Source: Comamonas sp. GB3 AK4-5 (GTDB lineage Bacteria > Pseudomonadota > Gammaproteobacteria > Burkholderiales > Burkholderiaceae_C). Taken from it: a DNA stretch of 64,000 nucleotides. The DNA is taken from assembly GCF_041320665.1 (NCBI RefSeq), contig NZ_CP166730.1, forward strand, positions 2,294,001 through 2,358,000, written 5' to 3'. The translations under genes were made by a program, and so were the position numbers. Below, one piece after another: positions 7,708-15,825 of this stretch (position 1 is its first letter; the number at the start of each line of letters is the position of its first letter). Under the pieces are notes generated by a model. That model worked only from the letters and a program-made list of their open reading frames with translations. It did not search any database and was not told the origin of the DNA.

Positions 7708-8121
7708 TTATTTGCTGGCCGGGTCGGTCACAAAACCGATCTTGCGCACACCAGCGGTTTGGGCTGCGGCCATGGCCTTGGCCACGCGCTCGTAGCGCAC
7801 TTCCTTGTCGCCGTGGATGTGCAGATCGGGCTGCGGGTCCTTGGAGGCTTCGGCCTGCAGGCGGGTGGTCAGCTCCTCGTCGGAGATGGCCTCCTTGTTC
7901 CAGTGGTACTGGCCATCGGCCGTGATCGACAGGCTGATGTTCTGCGGCTTGACCTGTTCCGGCTCGTTGTTGGCGCGCGGCAGGTCGACGTTGACCGCGT
8001 GCTTCATGACCGGGATGGTGATGATGAAGACGATGAGCAGCACCAACATGACGTCCACCAGGGGCGTCATATTGATTTCATTCATGACGTCATCGCTGTC
8101 GTCTTGAGTGCCGAAGGACAT
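7708..8121 (-). CDS. exbD: Biopolymer transport protein ExbD
   Basis: A 137-residue protein with one N-terminal membrane helix (MLVLLIVFIITIPVM) and a periplasmic domain. The conserved acid of the proton path is the Asp in NMTPLVDVMLVLLIVF. With ExbB it forms the proton-driven motor that energises TonB at the outer membrane. It starts 3 bp after exbB ends, as a translationally close pair, and ends at a strong terminator. Confidence 0.95.
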   Translation of the reverse strand: MSFGTQDDSDDVMNEINMTPLVDVMLVLLIVFIITIPVMKHAVNVDLPRANNEPEQVKPQNISLSITADGQYHWNKEAISDEELTTRLQAEASKDPQPDLHIHGDKEVRYERVAKAMAAAQTAGVRKIGFVTDPASK

Positions 8122-8124
8122 GGC

Positions 8125-8844
8125 TTAGGCGCCTTTCTTCAGGGGCGAGACGTTGGCGCCGCCCTGGTGGCTTTCGACGCGGGCGCCGGTCACGAAGTAG
8201 GCGTGCAGGTCATGGGCAAAGCTGTTGAGGCCGTTGAGCACATTCTTGTTGCCGCGCACCAGGGCGTTGTAGCCCAGCACGGCGGGAATGGCCACGGCCA
8301 GGCCGAAGGCGGTCATGATCAGGGCTTCACCGATGGGGCCGGCCACCTTGTCGATGGAGGCCTGGCCCGAGGTGCCAATGGCCACCAGGGCGTGGTAGAT
8401 GCCCCAGACGGTGCCGAACAGGCCCACAAAGGGAGCGGTGGAACCCACGGAAGCCAGCACGGCCAGGCCGGATTGCAGGCGGGCGGTGAACTCGTCCACG
8501 CAGTAGCGCAGCGAGCGGGTCATCCAGTCGCTGATGTCGAGCGCGTCATGCAGATGGGCACTGGTCTTGCGGTGGTGGGCCTGTGCTTCACGGCCTTCCA
8601 GGGCCATGTAGCGGAAGGGGTTGGACGGGTCGGTGTCCAGCTTGCTCAGGCCGGAGCCGAAGTCTGCGCTGTGCCAGAAGTCCTTGGCCTGGCGGGCCTG
8701 CTTTTTGAACTTCACGAGGCCCAGGGTCTTGACGATGATGACCACCCAGGAGGCGATCGACATCAGCAGCAGCAGGATGGCCACGCTGCGTGTGACAAAG
8801 TCGCCTTGCGCCCAGACGTGGGCAATGCCGAATTGGGATTCCAT
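8125..8844 (-). CDS. exbB: Biopolymer transport protein ExbB (MotA/TolQ/ExbB family)
   Basis: A 239-residue inner-membrane protein. An N-terminal helix (ILLLLMSIASWVVIIVKTLG) is followed by a cytoplasmic region and two further helices with the family motifs LASVGSTAPFVGLFGTVWGI and AGPIGEALIMTAFGLAVAIP. An AGGAG site precedes ATG 8844. It lies between tonB and exbD in an apparent operon. It pairs with ExbD to use the proton gradient for iron-siderophore uptake through receptors such as the one at 12298-14562. Confidence 0.95.
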   Translation of the reverse strand: MESQFGIAHVWAQGDFVTRSVAILLLLMSIASWVVIIVKTLGLVKFKKQARQAKDFWHSADFGSGLSKLDTDPSNPFRYMALEGREAQAHHRKTSAHLHDALDISDWMTRSLRYCVDEFTARLQSGLAVLASVGSTAPFVGLFGTVWGIYHALVAIGTSGQASIDKVAGPIGEALIMTAFGLAVAIPAVLGYNALVRGNKNVLNGLNSFAHDLHAYFVTGARVESHQGGANVSPLKKGA

Positions 8845-8865
8845 GAAAACTCCTGAGATGAATGC

Positions 8866-9579
8866 TTATTCGAGTACGAAATTGATGGGCACGATATTCC
8901 ACATGCCTTCGGGGACGCCGTTGCGCTTGCCGGGTACGAATTTCCAGCGTTTGACGGCGTCGATCGCTGCCTTGTCCAGGCGGTCATAGCCGCTGGATTT
9001 GTTGACTTCGATCTGCTGGGGCTGGCCTTGCTCGTCGATGTAGACGCGCAGCACCACCTTGCCCTGCTCGTTCATGCGGCGGCTGATCGAGGGGTAGGAA
9101 GGGCGCGGGTTGTTCAGATAGGCCGCGTTGCTGGAAGGCAGCTGAATGGCCGGTGGTGCAGGCGGGGCCGGGGGCGCGGGTGGTGCGGGCGGTGCAGCAG
9201 GCGCTTCCTTGACCGGTGCCGGCGTGCTGTCCAGCGTGCCTGTGGGCGCGTCGGGGGCGGGCGTGGGGTCAGCAATCGCCTTGGGCAACGCAGGCTTTTT
9301 TTGCACCGGCTTGGGCGCAGGTGTTGGCTTGGGTGTGGGTTTGGGCGGCTGGGGCGTGGGCGGTGCTGGTGGCGGCGGGGCCGGTGGCTGGGGCTCGGGA
9401 GCGGGCGGAGCGATGAACTCCGCGATCACCACCGGCGGCTCGAGCTGGACTGCAGGCGCCTGGCTGAAACTGTGCTGCAAGGCCCAGATACCCGCCGCGT
9501 GTGCTGCTGCCACTGCGCCGACGATGGCCGCAGTACGGCCCAAGCTTGCCGTTGGAGCAAATCGTTCAGATGAAGACAT
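8866..9579 (-). CDS. tonB: Energy transducer TonB
   Basis: A 237-residue protein. It has a short cytoplasmic start, one membrane anchor (AAIVGAVAAAHAAGIWAL), a Pro/Ala/Lys-rich periplasm-spanning linker of about 110 residues, and a C-terminal TonB domain (YPSISRRMNEQGKVVLRVYI, then GYDRLDKAAIDAVKRWKF). It transmits energy from ExbBD to outer-membrane receptors. The ATG is odd: a terminator-like hairpin with its U-run ends 9 bases upstream and no ribosome site is visible, yet no other Met precedes the membrane anchor. Confidence 0.93.
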   Translation of the reverse strand: MSSSERFAPTASLGRTAAIVGAVAAAHAAGIWALQHSFSQAPAVQLEPPVVIAEFIAPPAPEPQPPAPPPPAPPTPQPPKPTPKPTPAPKPVQKKPALPKAIADPTPAPDAPTGTLDSTPAPVKEAPAAPPAPPAPPAPPAPPAIQLPSSNAAYLNNPRPSYPSISRRMNEQGKVVLRVYIDEQGQPQQIEVNKSSGYDRLDKAAIDAVKRWKFVPGKRNGVPEGMWNIVPINFVLE

Positions 9580-9585
9580 AGGGGA

Positions 9586-9610
9586 TTAAAAAGCCGGCCC
9601 TGGGCCGGCG
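9586..9610 (-). terminator. Terminator-like hairpin directly before tonB
   Basis: Read leftward, GCCGGCCC, a one-base loop and GGGCCGGC are followed by TTTTT. It could end the bfd transcript or attenuate tonB-exbB-exbD, whose ATG lies 9 bases beyond the U-run. Confidence 0.75.
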
Positions 9611-9702
9611 AAAGCGTCAGGCCATCCAATGCGTGCGATGTGGCCTGTCAAGGCAAGATGGCTTCATTGTGGCGCTTGCAGTGCCGCGAAGCCAGTGGGG
9701 TG

Positions 9703-9777
9703 TCAGCGTCGAAAAATCCACAAAGAACACCCCAGAACCAGAATCAGACTGCCCGTGATGCTTGCGAGGTAGGCCAT
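9703..9777 (-). CDS. Possible 24-residue hydrophobic small protein
   Basis: A short frame encodes MAYLASITGSLILVLGCSLW followed by IFRR and a stop. ATG 9777 is preceded by GGAGAGCAAAGC, a good ribosome site located within the end of bfd, which it overlaps by 34 bases. The product would be a single membrane helix with a positively charged tail. It could be a real coupled small membrane protein or a chance frame. No homologue is known to me. Confidence 0.4.
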   Translation of the reverse strand: MAYLASITGSLILVLGCSLWIFRR

Positions 9778-10013
9778 GCTTTGCTCTCCAAAATGGATGT
9801 GGCAAGCTGAACGGATTGGGCCGACTCGTTGTGAATCGCGGCATGTGTGCCACTGGCACAGCATTTGTCCACCACGTCACGGGCGCAGCTTTCGCAGCGT
9901 CCGCATTGGGTGGCCACGCCGAGTTCAAACTGGATCTCGTCGAACGACATGCCCGCATGCGCGTGGCGTGCGATTTCGCGGTCAGAAACCCGGCGGCATA
10001 CACAGACGATCAT
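9744..10013 (-). CDS. bfd: Bacterioferritin-associated ferredoxin-like (2Fe-2S) protein
   Basis: An 89-residue protein beginning MIVCVCRRVSDREIARHAHA. It has a BFD-like [2Fe-2S] domain with the Cys pair C-V-C at residues 4 and 6 and a second pair in ATQCGRCESCARDV. Bfd proteins accept electrons and help release iron from bacterioferritin; relatives serve in nitrite reductases. The C-terminal ~25 residues extend past the domain. Placement beside tonB-exbB-exbD, with a Fur-like site upstream, supports an iron-related role. Confidence 0.88.
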   Translation of the reverse strand: MIVCVCRRVSDREIARHAHAGMSFDEIQFELGVATQCGRCESCARDVVDKCCASGTHAAIHNESAQSVQLATSILESKAWPTSQASRAV

Positions 10014-10070
10014 GGCATCAAGCAGTTGTGGCTGGCTGTTAAAGGATGGATCAGATTATAAATAGGAATC

Positions 10071-10086
10071 CATCGCATTTGCAATG
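10071..10086 (-). promoter_or_regulatory. Possible Fur-binding site upstream of bfd
   Basis: Leftward, CATTGCAAATGCGATG resembles the AT-rich ATTGC-AATGCGAAT style of Fur boxes. It lies about 60 bp before the bfd start. Weak by itself; the iron context raises it. Confidence 0.35.
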
Positions 10087-10127
10087 TCTATCTCTGCCAT
10101 AGCCTACAGCTTGTGGGGCTGGTCTCC

Positions 10128-11315
10128 TTAGATCGTGAACACGCTCTTGGTGGGGCAGTGGGCGCTGCCGGGTTGCAGCAGGCAGTGCGGGCCAATATCG
10201 GCCAGGGTGGGGCAGCCCATTTGTGCCATGCACAGCTCCAGCTCGGCGCGCAGCAGGTGCAGCATATGGGCCACGCCCAGCATGCCGGCCGTGGCCAGGG
10301 CGTGCAGCTGGGGGCGCCCCACCAGCACGGCCTGGGCGCCTAGGGCCAGGGCCTTGAACACATCGGTGCCCCAACGCAGGCCGCTGTCCAGCAGCAGCGG
10401 CACTTGGCTGCCTACGGCATCGGCGATCGCGGGCAGCACTTCCAAAGGGCTGGCTGCACCATCGAGCACGCGGCCCCCATGGTTGGAGATGATGAGTGCA
10501 TCCGCACCACCGGCCACGGCCTGGCGCGCGGTGGTGGGCGACAGCACGCCTTTGACCAGCAGCGGCAGCCGGGTCTGGGCGCGCAGCCAGGCCAGGTCAT
10601 CCCAGCTGGGCGCCTGCAGCGCCAGCGGCGTACCAAACAGAATGGGGCCCTGGGCCAGGTGGCTGGTGTGTTGGGGCGCGGGCATGCCGCGCAGGTTGGC
10701 GGCCTCCACCCCATAAGGTAGCGGGAAGCCCGAGCGCTTGATGCTGGCATCCACCGTCCAGACGATGGCGGTGTAGCCCGCCGCTTCGGCCCGGCGCAGC
10801 AGGGCCAGCGTGTGCGAGCGTTGGGGCTGGAAATACAGCTGGAACCAGCGCGGCCCGCCACCATGGCCCATGTCCTGGGTGGCTTGCTGGCCGGCAGCGG
10901 CGATGTCTTCCAAGGTGTGGCTGGACAGGGTGCTCACCACCATGCCGGTTTGCAAGGCCATGGCGGCGCGCATGCTGGCCAGCTCGCCCTCGGGGTGGAC
11001 CAGTCGGTGGTAGGCCACGGGCGCCAGCAGGATGGGGCTTTCCAGAGCATGGCCCAGCAGGGTGCTGCGGGTGTGGGCGTGGCGTAGGTCGGCCAGGTGC
11101 TGGGGCAGCAGGCGCAGCGCATCGAAGGCGGCGCGGTTGTGTTGCAGCGCCAGGTTCTGGTCGCTGCCGCCTTCGATATGGCGCCAGGCCTGGGCTTCCA
11201 CATGGTGTATGGCCTGTTGCGCGTAATCAGCCAGGGATTGGGTATCGGCGGCAATCTGCGTACGCGCCGGTTGCACCGGTTGGCTCAGGGCGTTCAGGGA
11301 TGGAGAGGTGGGCAT
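10128..11315 (-). CDS. FMN-dependent alpha-hydroxy-acid oxidase/dehydrogenase
   Basis: A 395-residue TIM-barrel flavoprotein of the LldD/glycolate oxidase/mandelate dehydrogenase family. Family motifs are ILLAPVAYHRLVHPEGE, WFQLYFQPQRSHT, the catalytic-His signature ALIISNHGGRVLDGA and the FMN phosphate segment LLDSGLRWGTDVFKALALGA. It would oxidise an (S)-2-hydroxy acid to the 2-oxo acid; which one is not evident. It begins only 9 bp after the piuC stop, so the two probably share a transcript, which is unusual for this family. Confidence 0.88.
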   Translation of the reverse strand: MPTSPSLNALSQPVQPARTQIAADTQSLADYAQQAIHHVEAQAWRHIEGGSDQNLALQHNRAAFDALRLLPQHLADLRHAHTRSTLLGHALESPILLAPVAYHRLVHPEGELASMRAAMALQTGMVVSTLSSHTLEDIAAAGQQATQDMGHGGGPRWFQLYFQPQRSHTLALLRRAEAAGYTAIVWTVDASIKRSGFPLPYGVEAANLRGMPAPQHTSHLAQGPILFGTPLALQAPSWDDLAWLRAQTRLPLLVKGVLSPTTARQAVAGGADALIISNHGGRVLDGAASPLEVLPAIADAVGSQVPLLLDSGLRWGTDVFKALALGAQAVLVGRPQLHALATAGMLGVAHMLHLLRAELELCMAQMGCPTLADIGPHCLLQPGSAHCPTKSVFTI

Positions 11316-11324
11316 GGGGGGGCT

Positions 11325-12005
11325 TCAGGATTCAGACCACATGCGCAGCAGATTGTGATAGGAGCCGGAGAGGGCCGAGATGCGGTGGTAGTCGGGATGG
11401 TCGAGGGTGAGGTGCTGCACCGACTGGTCCAGCTCAAACAGCAGGCGGCGCTGTTCGGCCGATTTCACCAGGCTTTGGGTCCAGAAAAAGCTGGCATAGC
11501 GCACGCCCTGGGTGACGGGGTTGACGCGGTGCAGGCTGGTGCCGGGGTAAACAATGGCGTCACCTGCCGCCAGCTTGATGCTCTGGGTGCCGTAGGTGTC
11601 TTCCACCATCAGCTCGCCGCCCTCGTATTCGCCGGGCTCGCTGAAGAACACCGTGGTGGACACATCGGTGCGCAGCTTGATGGCGGTGCCGGGAATGGTG
11701 AAGAAGGCGTTGTCGATATGGTTGCCGTATGTGCCGCCGCCCTCGTAGCGGTTAAAGCGCGGTGGCAGCACTTTCAGCGGCAGTGCGGCCGACATGAACA
11801 AGGGGTTTTTGCCCAGCCTGTCCAGCAGCAGATCGCCGATGGTCTTGCCCACGGGGCTGTCCAGCGGCAGCTGCAGATTGCTTTTGACCTGGGCGGCCAC
11901 ATGGCCCGCCGTGGTGCGCCCGTCTTGCCAGGCCGCGGCCTCCAATGCCTGGCGGCATTGCTGAACTTCTTCTTTGGACAATAGGGCGGGGATGCGAAGC
12001 AGCAT
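11325..12005 (-). CDS. piuC: PKHD-type Fe(II)/2-oxoglutarate hydroxylase PiuC
   Basis: A 226-residue protein of the PiuC/YbiX family. The iron ligands fit H-x-D in GNHIDNAFF and a distal His in [11 protein letters not shown], and the Arg of GVRYASFFW fits 2-oxoglutarate binding. In this family, genes sit next to catecholate siderophore receptors and are usually iron-regulated; the substrate is not settled. Here the receptor lies directly upstream on the same strand, though a terminator (12050-12085) separates them. Confidence 0.92.
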   Translation of the reverse strand: MLLRIPALLSKEEVQQCRQALEAAAWQDGRTTAGHVAAQVKSNLQLPLDSPVGKTIGDLLLDRLGKNPLFMSAALPLKVLPPRFNRYEGGGTYGNHIDNAFFTIPGTAIKLRTDVSTTVFFSEPGEYEGGELMVEDTYGTQSIKLAAGDAIVYPGTSLHRVNPVTQGVRYASFFWTQSLVKSAEQRRLLFELDQSVQHLTLDHPDYHRISALSGSYHNLLRMWSES

Positions 12006-12049
12006 GGTGTAAATAAGGTTGATACGCAGTTATTGGGGAAGTGTGCAGC

Positions 12050-12085
12050 AAAAAGCCCCGGCAGCGGCGGGCGCTGGCGGGGCTT
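12050..12085 (-). terminator. Terminator between the siderophore receptor and piuC
   Basis: Read leftward, AAGCCCCG and CGGGGCTT form a stem around a GC-rich loop, followed by TTTTT. It would end, or partly end, the receptor transcript. The 12006-12297 gap otherwise contains a truncated A-type repeat and no convincing gene. Confidence 0.8.
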
Positions 12086-12242
12086 GGGATATGGCACTGC
12101 GCCAGATCAAACCATGGCGGCTCAGGATTGGGGCACGAGACGGAGTGTGGTGTGAAGCCCGGCCGCATCAAAATGGCGCGGCTTACGCCAAGGCGCCGTG
12201 CAAGGGCTGCCTTGTATCCCTGGTAGGCGCTGGCGCCGTCCC

Positions 12243-12297
12243 ACTCCAGCGCTTTGCGCCAGAGAGGGGGAAGACGCACAACGGCTCAGGGGGAGCT
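12243..12297 (-). repeat. Family A stop-codon-linked repeat, truncated copy
   Basis: In the leftward sense it reads GCTCCCCCTGAGCCGTTGTG and continues CGTCTTCCCCCTCTCTGGCG, matching the first half of the elements behind DUF2271 and DUF4198. It starts immediately after the receptor stop codon. Confidence 0.75.
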
Positions 12298-14562
12298 TCA
12301 GTAGGTGAACTTCAGCGAGGCAACGGCCGAGCGACCTGCGGCCATGGTGGCGTAGTGGGGTGAGCGCACGCCGCTGTAGTAGACCTTGTCACCCAGGTTG
12401 TACAGATTCAGCTGGAAAGCCAGGTTGCGGTTGAACTGATAGGCCATCATGGCGTCGTAGCGGGCGTAGCCGGCCGCGCCCTTGGTGACCAGGCCGCCGT
12501 CCACCTTGGAGACTGCATAGGCAGCGTTCACACTGCTTTGTGCATAGATGCCCAGGCCCAGAGTCAGCTTGTTCATGGGCTTGTAGCTGGTCCACAGGCT
12601 AAAGCTGTGCTTGGGGGTGTTGGGGAAGGCCTGGCCATTGGCGGCATTGCCGGCGCCTGCGTTCTTCTGCTCGCTATCCATATAGGTATAGCCGCCAAAC
12701 ACACTCAGGTTGCTCAGGATCTGGCCGGTAAAGCCCAGCTCCAAGCCATTTACCACTTTGCTGCCAGCCATGTAGTCCACGCCACCATCGGTGATGCGGG
12801 CATTGGTGACGTCGTTGCGGAAGATGGCTGCGGTCAGGCCCAGTTTCTTCTCCAGCAGGTCCCATTTGGTGCCCAGCTCGATGGAGCGGGTTTTTTCGGG
12901 CTTCATGTCGGCGGCGGTCTGGGTCGTCATGACCATGTCTTCGTTGCCGTTGCCCAGGGCGTTGCCCACGGGACGGGTCGAAGTGCCGATGTTGGCATAG
13001 ATGCTGCCGTTGGAGGCGGGCTTGTACACCAGGCCCAACTGGTAGTTGAACAGGGTGTCCGTGCGTGAGATGTCGTAGGCTGGGTAAGTGTTAGTTCCAC
13101 GGCCGCCAGCAGGGCCGGAAGCCGAGGTCTTGTAGTGGTCGACGCGCAGGCCGGCGTTGAGCAGCCATTGCTCGTTGAACTTCAGGGTATCAAAACCATA
13201 CAAGGCAATCGTGTCCACCTTGTTGATGGTGGCCTGGTCGGGGAGGGCCCAGGCAAAGTTCCATGGTGCCGAACCATTGGGGTTGTTCAGCGACGTGCAC
13301 CATGGGTCCACCACGGACGTGCAGGTGCCGCCGTTTTGGATGGCGCTGGAGCGCACGGTTGACTTCTCTTTGGACAGTTCCAGGCCAAATGCATAGCTGT
13401 GGCCAATGGAGCCGGTTTGCTGCTTGCCAGTGAACTCGGTCACGTTTTGCAGGGTGTTCACGTCCGATACACGCGCATTGCCGCGGCGCCAGACATAGCC
13501 ATTGAGTGCATTGCCCTTGCTGTCATCGGGCTGGGTCCAGATGTAGTCCTGCTCGGTCTTGCTGTAGCGCAAGGTGTTGCGGATCTTGTTGGTATCGGTG
13601 AACTTGTGCTCGACGGAGGCGGTGAGCAGGTCGCTCTTTTCCTTTTCGTAGTCACGATTGGTCAGGCCATACCAGTTCTTGCGATCGTTGCCGTAAGTGG
13701 GGCGCACCGTGCTGCCACCGGGCAGGCCAGCCATGGCGTTGTTGCTATACAGGTAGGGCACACCACCATCGGGGATATTGTCCGTTTGCAGATGCTGCCA
13801 GGACAGCGAGGCCTCGGTGGGTGTGCCCATGCCAAAGGTCACGGTGGGGGCAATGCCCCAGCGCTTGTTCTGGGGGCCGCTGCGGCCAGGCACATCGGCG
13901 TCGTGTGCCATGGCGTTCAGGCGGAAGCCCACGCCTTCGCTCAGCACGCGGTTCAGATCCAGCGTGGCGCGCTTGTAGCTGTCAGTGCCCAGGCCCACAT
14001 CACCGGAGACAAAGTTCTCGTTCTTGGCTTTTTTGGTGGTGATGTTGATGGAGCCGCCTGCGCCGCCACGGCCCGCATAGGCCGAGTCCGCACCCTTGAT
14101 GACTTCCACCGACTCCACATTGAACACCTCGCGTGTGCCGGCCGCGATGTCGCGTATGCCGTCGACAAAGGTGCTGGTTTGGGCGTCCATGCCGCGAATA
14201 AAGGGCTGGTCGCCGGAGGGGTTGCCGCCTTCGCCGTTGCCAAAGGTGATACCGGGGGTGGAGCGCAACGCGTCCTGCAGGCTGGTGGCTCCAGTCTGCT
14301 TGAGGAGTTCTTCCGAAATCACCTGCACCGTCTTGGGGGTGTCAAGCAGCGGCGCCGTGAACTTGCCCTGGGGCGAGACTTCGGGCTTGAAGCCGCTGCC
14401 TGCATTTTCCGGGGCGGCCTGCACCCGCACGGCGGGCAGGGTGGCTTCGGTCTGGGCCAGGGCGGCGGTGCCGATGAGGCTGAGCCCCATGGCGAAAACA
14501 AAGGGCTTCAGCTCGCTGTGCAGGCTGTGGCCATCTTCTACTGGTGTTGTGTTGCGTTGCAT
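12298..14562 (-). CDS. TonB-dependent catecholate siderophore receptor (Fiu/PiuA-like)
   Basis: A 754-residue outer-membrane receptor. It has an N-terminal signal peptide (FVFAMGLSLIGTAALAQ), a plug domain with TPKTVQVISEELLKQTGATS and GSINITTKKA, and a beta-barrel ending LKFTY with the C-terminal aromatic residue expected for BAM insertion. The adjacent piuC matches the Fiu/PiuA receptor-PiuC pairing, pointing to ferric catecholate uptake driven by TonB-ExbBD. Fur-like sites lie just upstream of ATG 14562. The exact siderophore is not readable. Confidence 0.93.
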   Translation of the reverse strand: MQRNTTPVEDGHSLHSELKPFVFAMGLSLIGTAALAQTEATLPAVRVQAAPENAGSGFKPEVSPQGKFTAPLLDTPKTVQVISEELLKQTGATSLQDALRSTPGITFGNGEGGNPSGDQPFIRGMDAQTSTFVDGIRDIAAGTREVFNVESVEVIKGADSAYAGRGGAGGSINITTKKAKNENFVSGDVGLGTDSYKRATLDLNRVLSEGVGFRLNAMAHDADVPGRSGPQNKRWGIAPTVTFGMGTPTEASLSWQHLQTDNIPDGGVPYLYSNNAMAGLPGGSTVRPTYGNDRKNWYGLTNRDYEKEKSDLLTASVEHKFTDTNKIRNTLRYSKTEQDYIWTQPDDSKGNALNGYVWRRGNARVSDVNTLQNVTEFTGKQQTGSIGHSYAFGLELSKEKSTVRSSAIQNGGTCTSVVDPWCTSLNNPNGSAPWNFAWALPDQATINKVDTIALYGFDTLKFNEQWLLNAGLRVDHYKTSASGPAGGRGTNTYPAYDISRTDTLFNYQLGLVYKPASNGSIYANIGTSTRPVGNALGNGNEDMVMTTQTAADMKPEKTRSIELGTKWDLLEKKLGLTAAIFRNDVTNARITDGGVDYMAGSKVVNGLELGFTGQILSNLSVFGGYTYMDSEQKNAGAGNAANGQAFPNTPKHSFSLWTSYKPMNKLTLGLGIYAQSSVNAAYAVSKVDGGLVTKGAAGYARYDAMMAYQFNRNLAFQLNLYNLGDKVYYSGVRSPHYATMAAGRSAVASLKFTY

Positions 14563-14610
14563 GGTTTTGGAGTAGATGGGTCAAATTTTGACCGGCGAAT
14601 TTTAAATGTT

Positions 14611-14664
14611 AGTGAGAATGGTTCTTGAACTTGTTTGTGTAATGAATGCAATTCGCATAATGCT
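14611..14664 (-). promoter_or_regulatory. Putative Fur-box region of the receptor gene
   Basis: Two AT-rich near-palindromes lie 50-100 bp before the receptor start: TGAGAATGGTTCTTGA (14613-14628) and AATGCAATTCGCAT (around 14645-14658). Both resemble Fur operators built from GATAAT-like units. Confidence 0.45.
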
Positions 14665-14754
14665 GTGGCGGCTGGGCAACAGTGCCTGGGGGAGAGTGAT
14701 GGCACGCCTCGGTCTGCCCGGAGTCCCTCTGTGTCTGCTGAGTAAAGTAAATAA

Positions 14755-14772
14755 AAGTGAGATTCATTTGAA
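14755..14772 (+). promoter_or_regulatory. Putative Fur box of the PepSY-TM operon
   Basis: AAGTGAGATTCATTTGAA matches the TGAGAATCATTT style of Fur operators. It faces the rightward iron-reduction genes. The 14773-14964 leader is 190 bases long, GC-rich and non-coding; I see no known riboswitch in it. Confidence 0.45.
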
Positions 14773-14964
14773 TGCCGAACACTACAATGCGCCTTGGCCA
14801 TTTCGCGCGGGTGGGCGCCTGCAGCTTGCAGTGCAGCGACCGGCGAGACTGCGGAAATGGCGGTCCAAATTAGTCTCGAGAAGGGCGGCAGGTGCGACGG
14901 GGTGGCGGGTTTAGTGCCGCGGTCGGTGCACCGGCGCCAGGGCTTCTCCTCCTCAAGGTTCGGT

Positions 14965-15603
14965 ATGAAAGCGGCTCCACCCAGCGCCCCGCAGCGGGCG
15001 TACTGGCTCAAGACATTGCATGAATGGCACTGGATCAGCTCCGCCATCTGCCTCATCGGCCTGCTGCTGTTTGCGGTGACCGGCATCACGCTCAACCACG
15101 CAGGGCAGATCGAAAGCAAGCCCGTGGTGGTGAGCCGCGAAGGCCTGCTGCCACAGCCTTTGCTGGATGTTTTGCAGTGTGTTCAGGCGCAGCAGGGGCA
15201 GGGCGCTCCACTGCCCGTGCCGGTGCGCGAATGGCTGCAGTCCCAGATGCAGGTGCGTGTGGGCGCGGCGGCTGCAGAGTGGAGTGCCGAAGAGTCCTAT
15301 GTGCCCATGCCCCGCCCAGGGGGCGATGCCTGGGTTCGGGTGGACTTGCAAAGCGGTGACGTGGAGTACGAATCCACGGACCGGGGCTGGATCTCCTACC
15401 TCAATGATTTGCACAAGGGCCGCAATACCGGTGCGGTCTGGAGCCTGTTTCTGGACCTGTTTGCCGTGGGCTGCCTGTTGTTTGCCGTGACCGGGCTATT
15501 GATTTTGAAGATGCATGCCCAGCGCCGTCCGTTTACCTGGCCCATGGTGGGGCTGGGGTTGGTGGTCCCCGCGCTGCTGGCTTTGCTGCTGGTGGGACAT
15601 TGA
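14965..15603 (+). CDS. PepSY-associated membrane protein (siderophore-iron reductase type)
   Basis: A 212-residue inner-membrane protein starting MKAAPPSAPQRAYWLKTLHE, with AAGG seven bases upstream. It has an N-terminal helix (ICLIGLLLFAVTGITLNHAG), a periplasmic loop and two C-terminal helices (LFAVGCLLFAVTGLL and the last 20 residues). Its His residues in HEWHW, LNHAG and LHKGRN fit PepSY_TM proteins, which are proposed to carry heme or electrons to periplasmic ferric siderophore. It is the first gene of a row with DUF2271, DUF4198, ApbE and a flavoreductase. Confidence 0.82.
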   Translation: MKAAPPSAPQRAYWLKTLHEWHWISSAICLIGLLLFAVTGITLNHAGQIESKPVVVSREGLLPQPLLDVLQCVQAQQGQGAPLPVPVREWLQSQMQVRVGAAAAEWSAEESYVPMPRPGGDAWVRVDLQSGDVEYESTDRGWISYLNDLHKGRNTGAVWSLFLDLFAVGCLLFAVTGLLILKMHAQRRPFTWPMVGLGLVVPALLALLLVGH

Positions 15604-15606
15604 TAT

Positions 15607-15738
15607 GGGGCACCCCCCTGAGTCGCCTGCGGCGCCTTCCCCCCGCTCTCGCTCCCTGCGCTCGCGGGCAGGGGGACGCTGCCAGCGCGGCGGGGCGGCC
15701 CTTGCGCGGCAGCCCTGGTTTGGGTCGTGCCAGTTTTG
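15607..15738 (+). repeat. Family A stop-codon-linked repeat
   Basis: It starts four bases after the PepSY-TM stop with CACCCCCCTGAGTCGCCTGC, then has GCGCTCGCGGGCAGGGGGAC and a GGGGCGGCCCTTGCGCGGC core, and ends near GTGCCAGTTTTGT. Closely similar to the copy at 20112. Confidence 0.88.
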
Positions 15739-15825
15739 TACGCCGTGCTATTGGTTTTGCACCCTCGCCCCTTTGGGGAGAGGCTGACGCCTGCCTCTTT
15801 TCTGTTTGATTGAAGGAAATTTTTG

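Noticed and set aside
7464..7925. Rightward frame across the thiD-exbD gap
   Set aside because: It runs through a palindromic repeat and a terminator and has no protein-like features.
13399..14628. Rightward open frame opposite the siderophore receptor
   Set aside because: Shadow of a clear TonB-dependent receptor gene.
14773..14964. Long structured leader before the PepSY-TM gene, considered as a cobalamin riboswitch
   Set aside because: The B12-box and GCCACTG-like core could not be found; only GC-rich hairpins are present.
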